In this document: one piece after another, positions 6,790 through 10,969 of the stretch
How positions within the stretch are numbered: position 1 is the first letter of the stretch
Layout: each line of letters begins with the position of its first letter
DNA from: Litoreibacter sp.
GTDB taxonomy: Bacteria > Pseudomonadota > Alphaproteobacteria > Rhodobacterales > Rhodobacteraceae
Direction: 5' to 3'
Length of the DNA: 10,969 nucleotides
NCBI GenBank assembly: GCA_013042765.1
Contig: JABDPP010000367.1
Location: 1 to 10,969, forward strand
Position numbers and translations under genes: made by a program
Notes under the pieces: generated by a model
What the model saw: only the letters and a program-made list of their open reading frames with translations
Told to the model about the DNA's origin: nothing
Databases searched by the model: none

Positions 6790-7260
6790 ATGAGAGCGCT
6801 TCTTGTTTTGATCTTTCTTAGCACCGGCCCGGCGCTGGCCGATATCGAAAAGGCCCGTGATCTGATGGAGGCCAGCCGTTTCGAGGAGGCTCGCGCCGCG
6901 CTCTGGCCCGCGGCACGTTCCGGCAATGCGGATGCCGAGGAACTGATTGGCGTGATGTATGCGCTGGGTCTGGGCGTCGAGAAAGATCCCGTGCGGGCCT
7001 TCGAGTGGTATCTGAGGGCCGCCATGAAAGGGCATCCCGGCGCGCAATCGGGGGTCGGATGGTATTACGAGCTCGGTACCGGTCTGCCCTCCCCGGACCT
7101 GACGCGGGCTTATATGTGGTATGTGCTCAGTGCGATCGGCGGCGACCCCGATGCCGCGATCAGCCAGGAAGAAGTCAGCAAGAAGATGACGAAAGATCAG
7201 ATTGAGCACGCGCATACGCTGATTGATGATTACAGGGTCTGGATGTACCCGTTCCGGTAG
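6790..7260 (+). CDS. Small secreted Sel1-like repeat protein
   Basis: A 156-residue protein on the plus strand. It starts with a clear signal peptide (MRALLVLIFLSTGPALA, cleavage expected after residue 17), so it should be periplasmic. Two Sel1-type (TPR-like) repeats follow: about 44-80 (GNADAEELIGVMYALGLGV, then DPVRAFEWYLRAAMKG) and about 81-118 (GAQSGVGWYYELGTG, then DLTRAYMWYVLSAIGGD). An acidic and lysine-rich helix at 126-148 and a short WMYPFR end complete it. The ATG is preceded by GAGGA with 7-base spacing. Sel1 repeats mediate protein-protein contacts; no specific partner can be named. The start codon shares the CATG at 6789-6792 with an ATG on the opposite strand, so the gene is head-to-head with the MauG-like gene and has no separate intergenic space for a promoter. 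The frame is open far upstream, but that part is antisense to the peroxidase. Confidence 0.85.
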   Translation: MRALLVLIFLSTGPALADIEKARDLMEASRFEEARAALWPAARSGNADAEELIGVMYALGLGVEKDPVRAFEWYLRAAMKGHPGAQSGVGWYYELGTGLPSPDLTRAYMWYVLSAIGGDPDAAISQEEVSKKMTKDQIEHAHTLIDDYRVWMYPFR

Positions 7261-7281
7261 AGACCAGACCTCGAGAGGACA

Positions 7282-7319
7282 GGCGCGCGATGCTTCAGAC
7301 CGCGCGCCCGAGATCTTTT
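7282..7319 (+). terminator. GC-rich hairpin at convergent gene ends
   Basis: GGCGCGCG at 7282-7289 pairs perfectly with CGCGCGCC at 7301-7308 around an 11-base loop. On the plus strand it is followed by CGAGATC and four T. It stands 21 bases after the Sel1-repeat gene and immediately before the end of dctP, which reads toward it. The strong 8-bp stem fits an intrinsic terminator for the plus-strand gene, although the T-run is short and overlaps the dctP stop codon. On the minus strand no T-run follows, so termination of dctP by this hairpin is less certain. Confidence 0.6.
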
Positions 7320-8373
7320 ACCGAATGTCTGCGGCGCGACTTGCTTCGAGCTCCGCTTCGGCCTCCGCTACGGCGTCTACCAGAGCGGTGAAGATCTCTC
7401 CGCCGCCGTCCACATTGGACTGGAACCAGTCATAGACCGGGGTTGCAGCCTCCTTGAACGCGGCTTTCTCTGCCGGTGTCGGGACATAAAGATCGCCGCC
7501 ATCCGCAACGAAGTCCTGATAGGCTTGAATGGCCTTGCGCTTGGGCGAGGCGAAGGTGGCCTGTTGCAGGGCCGCAAAGCCGTCGACGACGACACGCCGC
7601 ATGTCCTCGGGCATGGCCATGAAGGAGTCATTGCTCATCCACCACAGGGCGCCCATGTAGGCGTGGCCGTCAAGCGTCACGTATTTCAGTCCCGCATCCG
7701 GAAACTTCATCCCCATGATGTCGGTAATGCCGTTCTTGGAACCCTCAACAACACCAGTCTGGAAAGAGGTGAAGAGCTCCGGCCACGGGATCGGAGTGGG
7801 CGCAGCACCCAGCGCCTTGACCAGTTCCTGCGGCAGGTCGGCGACCACGGTGCGGATCTTCAGACCGTCCATGTCACCTGGCGTCTGCACGCGGCGCTTG
7901 GTGTTGGCGAAGTTGCGCCAGCCGCCGGTATTGCCGACGGTCATCAGGCGGATCCGGTCGCCGGAGGCTGCCAGAGCCATCTCCCGCATCTTACGTGTGA
8001 AATCACCGGTCAGAACGGCCTCGGCGATACGGTCATCGGCCATCAGGTAGGGCAGGTCCAGCACCTGAACGAAGGGGAAGATCCCGGCCGCACCGCCCGA
8101 GGTCGAGATATAAACGTCAATGGAGCCATCCGCGATGCCCTGCAGGCATTCGGCGCCCTTGCTGCACAGCTGCGTGCCGATGAACAGTTCGACCTCGATT
8201 GCACCGTTTGATGCCTTCTCAACGTAGTCCTTGAAAACGATCAGGCCGTCATAATCCTCATCGTTTTCATTGGAGTTGGCCGTTGCCCGGATCGAGTAAT
8301 CCGCAGCGGCAGCGGGCAGCGTCGTCAGCATGGACGCCACCATCAGCGACTTGACGATCATTCCTATTTTCAT
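7318..8373 (-). CDS. dctP: TRAP transporter periplasmic substrate-binding protein (DctP family)
   Basis: A 351-residue TRAP solute-binding protein. MKIGMIVKSLMVASMLTTLPAAAA is a signal peptide (cleavage near residue 24). GLKIRTV at 170-176 holds R174, which matches the Arg that in DctP proteins binds the substrate's anionic group. The conserved FTSFQTGVVEGSKNGITDI segment is at 201-219. C70 and C76, six residues apart, could form a disulfide in the periplasm. The ATG at 8373 is preceded by GGGAG with 9-base spacing. The gene is the last of a Q-M-P operon, 53 bases after dctM. TRAP systems import organic acids, including sulfonates such as isethionate and dihydroxypropanesulfonate, driven by a Na+ gradient. 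Given the neighbouring sugar operon, an anionic sugar such as sulfoquinovose is the candidate ligand. A carboxylated sugar or a simple organic acid remains possible. Confidence 0.93.
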   Translation of the reverse strand: MKIGMIVKSLMVASMLTTLPAAAADYSIRATANSNENDEDYDGLIVFKDYVEKASNGAIEVELFIGTQLCSKGAECLQGIADGSIDVYISTSGGAAGIFPFVQVLDLPYLMADDRIAEAVLTGDFTRKMREMALAASGDRIRLMTVGNTGGWRNFANTKRRVQTPGDMDGLKIRTVVADLPQELVKALGAAPTPIPWPELFTSFQTGVVEGSKNGITDIMGMKFPDAGLKYVTLDGHAYMGALWWMSNDSFMAMPEDMRRVVVDGFAALQQATFASPKRKAIQAYQDFVADGGDLYVPTPAEKAAFKEAATPVYDWFQSNVDGGGEIFTALVDAVAEAEAELEASRAADIR

Positions 8374-8380
8374 GGTCTGG

Positions 8381-8391
8381 TTCTCCCTTTG
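8381..8391 (-). promoter_or_regulatory. Ribosome binding site of dctP
   Basis: On the minus strand this reads CAAAGGGAGAA, with GGGAG 9 bases before the dctP ATG. The same 11 bases, at the same spacing, stand before dctQ. It lies in an A-rich 53-base gap after dctM, so dctP has its own strong initiation site rather than relying on coupling. This fits the need for more binding protein than permease. Confidence 0.7.
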
Positions 8392-8426
8392 TTGTTGTGT
8401 TCTTTCATTTTTGTTCGCGTTTCAGA

Positions 8427-9716
8427 TTAATTTATGAAGCCGAAAAACCGCGGCACGAAGAGCGATATCGCGGGGACGTAGGTGATCAGGAAAATGACCG
8501 CGATCTCGATTGCAAGGAACGGCAGGATCGCGCGGGCAATGGCCTCAACCCTTTCGCCCGAAACCGAACTGGCTACGAACAAAACCAGCCCCATTGGCGG
8601 TGTCGCGAGGCCCACGGTCAGGTTGACACTCATGATGATCGCGAAATGCACTGGGTGAATGCCCAGATCGGTGAAGATCGGTGCAAGGATCGGGCCGAGA
8701 ATGATGATCGCAGGGCCAGCATCAAGGAACATGCCAACCACGAAGAGCAGCAGGTTGATCAAGAACAGCAGGATCAGCGGGTTCTGACTGAGGCTGAGGA
8801 TATATTCGGCCAGAGTTTCGGGCGCGTGCGACAGCGACACCACGGTTTTGAACGCCATCGCGGCCCCGACCAGCAGCAATACAACCGAGGAAGTCAGGCT
8901 GGCCTTCAAGAGAACCCGGGGCAGATCGGACAAGCTCATCGATTTCAGGATGAAGAGCGACACGACAAAAGCATAGGCCACCGCGACCGCACTTGCCTCT
9001 GTCGGTGTGAAGATCCCGCCGAGGATACCGCCCAGAATGATGACCGGCGTTAGCAGCGGGAAGAACGCCTTCAGGCTCGCCTGCCCCTTTTCGGGCCATG
9101 TCGCGCGGTCGCGGGAGGCCGGGAAGTCGGCCCCTTTCGCCATGTAGGAGGTAACCATCATCAGGCCGACGCCCACCAAAACGCCGGGAACAATACCGGC
9201 CAGAAACAGCGCGGCGACGCTCTCACCCATGACGTAGGCGTAGATGATCATGATCCCCGAGGGCGGAATGATCGGGCCGATAACGCTCGAGGCCGCGGTC
9301 ACGGCCGCAGAAAAGCGCCGCGAGTAACCTTCCTTCTCCATAGCAGGGATCAGCATGGAGCCCAGCGCGGATGTATCGGCCACAGCGGACCCGGAAAGAC
9401 CCGCAAAGAGCATGGAGGACAGGATATTGACCTGCGCCAGCCCGCCCTTGAGGTGACCGACCATAGCCTGCGAGAATTCGACCAGCCGCATCGTGATCCC
9501 GCCGCGGTTCATCATTTCGCCTGCGAGCATGAAGAACGGGATCGCCATCAGCGGGAAGCTGTCCATGCCATTGTAGACATTGCGGTAGAGCAAAGCGAGG
9601 TCGCGCTCCTGCCCGTTGGCCCAAAGAAGCAGTCCCGGTGCCGCCAGCAGGCCAAAAAACACCGGCAGGCCGAGCATGAGGAACAACAGGAAAAGGGGGA
9701 GGAACCAGACAAGCAT
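8427..9716 (-). CDS. dctM: TRAP transporter large permease subunit (DctM family)
   Basis: A 429-residue, very hydrophobic inner-membrane protein of the usual DctM length. Family features include the N-terminal pattern LPLFLLFLMLGLPVFFGL at 6-23, FPLMAIPFFMLAGEMMNRGG at 54-73, a GLSGSAVADTSALGSMLIP segment near 105, and a C-terminal GLATPPMGLVLFVASSVSG segment near 379. These correspond to the two inverted Na+/substrate-binding hairpin regions. It forms the translocation channel with DctQ and receives substrate from DctP. The ATG follows the dctQ stop directly (TAGATG), so the two are translationally coupled. The Shine-Dalgarno sequence is only a weak G-run about 10 bases upstream. Substrate specificity cannot be read from this subunit. 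Confidence 0.95.
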   Translation of the reverse strand: MLVWFLPLFLLFLMLGLPVFFGLLAAPGLLLWANGQERDLALLYRNVYNGMDSFPLMAIPFFMLAGEMMNRGGITMRLVEFSQAMVGHLKGGLAQVNILSSMLFAGLSGSAVADTSALGSMLIPAMEKEGYSRRFSAAVTAASSVIGPIIPPSGIMIIYAYVMGESVAALFLAGIVPGVLVGVGLMMVTSYMAKGADFPASRDRATWPEKGQASLKAFFPLLTPVIILGGILGGIFTPTEASAVAVAYAFVVSLFILKSMSLSDLPRVLLKASLTSSVVLLLVGAAMAFKTVVSLSHAPETLAEYILSLSQNPLILLFLINLLLFVVGMFLDAGPAIIILGPILAPIFTDLGIHPVHFAIIMSVNLTVGLATPPMGLVLFVASSVSGERVEAIARAILPFLAIEIAVIFLITYVPAISLFVPRFFGFIN

Positions 9717-10304
9717 CTATTCGGCCCCCAACATGGATTGCGTGTTTATCTCCGGCAGATCCTCGCCGCGCCCGGCCAAGGTCGCAATCGCCCGCAGGAT
9801 CAGTTCAACATTGACTGCCAGCAGAAGACACACCCCGACAAAGAGCGACATGTACATCCATGCCAGCTTGATCCGCACGACCTCCATTCCGATCAGGTCC
9901 AGCGGCAGCTTGAGAGACGCGGAATTAAACAGCCAGCCGCTGTTCACATGATTCCATCCCAACTGGGTTGCCACGACCAAAACCAGCCCGGCAAGGCAGA
10001 GCAGGATCAGCGACAGAACCGCCCCGACGGTTCTGGGCAGGAGTTGCGGGACCATCTCGATGGCGACAAAACCACCGAGCCGGTAGGCAGAGGGGGCCAC
10101 AAGGCCGGTCAGCCAAAGCATCATGAAGCGCGCGGCCTCATCCGGCCACGGCAGAGCACTGTTCAAAACGTAGCGGTAGAAAACCTGGATCAGGATCACG
10201 AGCACCATGAGTGCCATGAGAATGACGGCGATTTTGCGCCCTAGCGCCAGCACCCATGAAATGAGGACCGCCAGCACGCGTGCTGTCGTCAGGATCACTG
10301 GCAT
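9717..10304 (-). CDS. dctQ: TRAP transporter small permease subunit (DctQ family)
   Basis: A 195-residue protein with four predicted membrane segments (about 26-48, 59-77, 91-113 and 146-172). It has the DctQ hallmark of an aromatic/Arg YRYVLNSALPWPDEAARF stretch at 43-60 followed by a membrane helix. It is the small membrane subunit that stabilises DctM. It is the first gene of the Q-M-P operon; dctP-first is the more usual order. The ATG at 10304 has GGGAG 9 bases upstream. The upstream 165 bases hold the only visible promoter candidate for this operon. Length is within the family range, and nothing suggests truncation. Confidence 0.92.
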   Translation of the reverse strand: MPVILTTARVLAVLISWVLALGRKIAVILMALMVLVILIQVFYRYVLNSALPWPDEAARFMMLWLTGLVAPSAYRLGGFVAIEMVPQLLPRTVGAVLSLILLCLAGLVLVVATQLGWNHVNSGWLFNSASLKLPLDLIGMEVVRIKLAWMYMSLFVGVCLLLAVNVELILRAIATLAGRGEDLPEINTQSMLGAE

Positions 10305-10311
10305 AAATTCT

Positions 10312-10322
10312 TTCTCCCTTTG
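10312..10322 (-). promoter_or_regulatory. Ribosome binding site of dctQ
   Basis: On the minus strand this reads CAAAGGGAGAA, identical to the element in front of dctP and also 9 bases from the start codon when measured from GGGAG. It fixes the dctQ start at 10304. Confidence 0.7.
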
Positions 10323-10323
10323 C

Positions 10324-10341
10324 CGGCGGAGGTTCCCGCCG
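10324..10341 (-). repeat. Short inverted repeat in the dctQ leader
   Basis: CGGCGG at 10324-10329 pairs with CCGCCG at 10336-10341 around a 6-base loop. It lies just upstream of the dctQ ribosome binding site and downstream of the candidate promoter, so it would be in the 5' untranslated RNA. There is no following T-run. It could be a leader hairpin or a protein site, or chance in GC-rich DNA. Confidence 0.3.
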
Positions 10342-10366
10342 CACGCCTCTTTGGACGCGTTACCTC

Positions 10367-10397
10367 AGATTAGCTTTCGAGAGATGGGCTGAGTCAA
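10367..10397 (-). promoter_or_regulatory. Candidate sigma-70 promoter of the TRAP operon
   Basis: On the minus strand TTGACT (10397-10392) is followed after 19 bases by TAATCT (10372-10367), or after 17 bases by GCTAAT (10374-10369). TTGACT is a near-perfect -35 box, and the region is the least GC-rich part of the intergenic space between chrA and dctQ. Transcription would start roughly 55 bases before the dctQ ATG. No clear operator palindrome for a LacI- or GntR-type repressor could be found around it. Confidence 0.45.
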
Positions 10398-10469
10398 GGA
10401 ATGAATGCGCACCGGCTGTTCATGGATTTTCACGCAGGCTGGTTCCAATGAGTGGGAGCAGCTTGGGTT

Positions 10470-10969
10470 CTATGTCGGCAAAGGCACCGTGACGAGGTCA
10501 AACAGGCCCGCGCAACACGCGGAGATCAGTAAGACCCACCCTAGCGCAAGGCGCAGGCGCAAAAGCAACATCGCGCAGAGGGCCGATAGAGCCAGCACCC
10601 GCAGATCCAGCGATGTGGGATCGGGCATCCAGACGGTCAGCGGCCCCCAGAGGACACGCGCGACGTCCGAAAAGAAGACGTGCAGCGCAAACCAGATCGA
10701 AAGGTTTAAGATGACGCCCACAACAGCCGCCGTAATCGCGGAGAAGGCTCCCTTCAGTCTGGGTTGCGCGCCGATCCACTCGATGTATGGAGCACCCGCA
10801 AAGATCCAGAGAAAGCAAGGGATGAATGTCGCCCAGAGCGCGACGAACCCTCCTCCAAGACCCATCCAGAACCCGCCTTCCCGAAATGCGGCCAGATAGC
10901 CCACGAACTGAGTCACGAGGATCAGCGGACCCGGCGTTGTCTCGGCCAGACCCAGACCGTCTAGCATTT
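10470..10969 (-). CDS. chrA: Chromate transporter ChrA family, C-terminal part
   Basis: A partial gene whose 5' end lies beyond the right edge; 166 codons plus the TAG stop region are visible. The sequence GLAETTPGPLILVTQFVGYL near the left of the fragment and ATFIPCFLWIFAGAPYIEW after it are characteristic of ChrA proteins, proton-linked inner-membrane chromate exporters. They are followed by ITAAVVGVILNLSIWFALHV and further membrane helices to the C-terminus. The start codon is not in the window; an internal Met near 10967 is not the start. It is in tandem with the TRAP operon but separated by 165 bases and has no evident functional link to it. Confidence 0.85.
   Translation of the reverse strand, partial: MLDGLGLAETTPGPLILVTQFVGYLAAFREGGFWMGLGGGFVALWATFIPCFLWIFAGAPYIEWIGAQPRLKGAFSAITAAVVGVILNLSIWFALHVFFSDVARVLWGPLTVWMPDPTSLDLRVLALSALCAMLLLRLRLALGWVLLISACCAGLFDLVTVPLPT

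Noticed and set aside
6757..7215. In-frame 153-codon extension of the MauG-like gene
   Set aside because: It lies antisense to the Sel1-repeat gene, which has a signal peptide, a good ribosome binding site and repeat structure; the extension resembles no peroxidase.
9453..10244. Plus-strand open frame of 263 codons over dctM/dctQ
   Set aside because: It is His/Gln-rich low-complexity translation, antisense to two clear membrane proteins; a shadow of their codon pattern.
10430..10470. Terminator after chrA
   Set aside because: The only stem (CTG-TTCC with GGGA-CAG) has a mismatch and a G-T pair, and no T-run follows.

Overview
The window reads as a G+C-rich proteobacterial chromosome segment, most likely an alphaproteobacterium of the Rhodobacterales/roseobacter type. 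That is an inference from base composition, the tripartite TRAP transporter, the chromate-transporter neighbour and the tightly overlapping genes. Almost everything is on the minus strand, so transcription runs from high to low coordinates.

Layout from right to left: the C-terminal part of a ChrA-type chromate transporter (10470-10969, cut by the window edge); a 165-base intergenic region with a candidate promoter; a TRAP transporter operon in the order dctQ-dctM-dctP (10304 to 7318); a GC-rich hairpin at the convergent junction; a small secreted Sel1-repeat protein on the plus strand (6790-7260); a di-haem MauG/cytochrome c peroxidase-like gene facing away from it (5476-6756, start uncertain); and then a six-gene catabolic run in which every gene overlaps or nearly touches the next. 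These six are a YihV-like PfkB kinase, a LacD/YihT-like class I aldolase, an L-fucose-isomerase-like protein, a Gfo/Idh/MocA oxidoreductase, an aldose 1-epimerase, and the first 35 codons of a GabD-like aldehyde dehydrogenase.

The main interpretation is that the six-gene run encodes a variant sulfoglycolysis (sulfo-EMP type) pathway for sulfoquinovose (SQ). The kinase aligns along its length with E. coli sulfofructose kinase YihV. Two of the three residues I recall as the YihV sulfonate pocket are present (K27, R137), and the third (Asn109) is a Ser. The implied route is mutarotase, SQ isomerase (fucose-isomerase fold instead of YihS), sulfofructose kinase, and class I aldolase giving DHAP plus sulfolactaldehyde. 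The GabD-like dehydrogenase would then make sulfolactate. No GH31 sulfoquinovosidase is present. The Gfo/Idh/MocA protein is a candidate NAD+-dependent oxidoreductive sulfoquinovosidase (SqgA/GH188 type), and the TRAP system is a candidate importer. Individual protein families are well supported; the sulfosugar substrate is an inference resting mainly on the kinase and the gene combination. No transcriptional regulator, RNA gene, mobile element or CRISPR array is visible.
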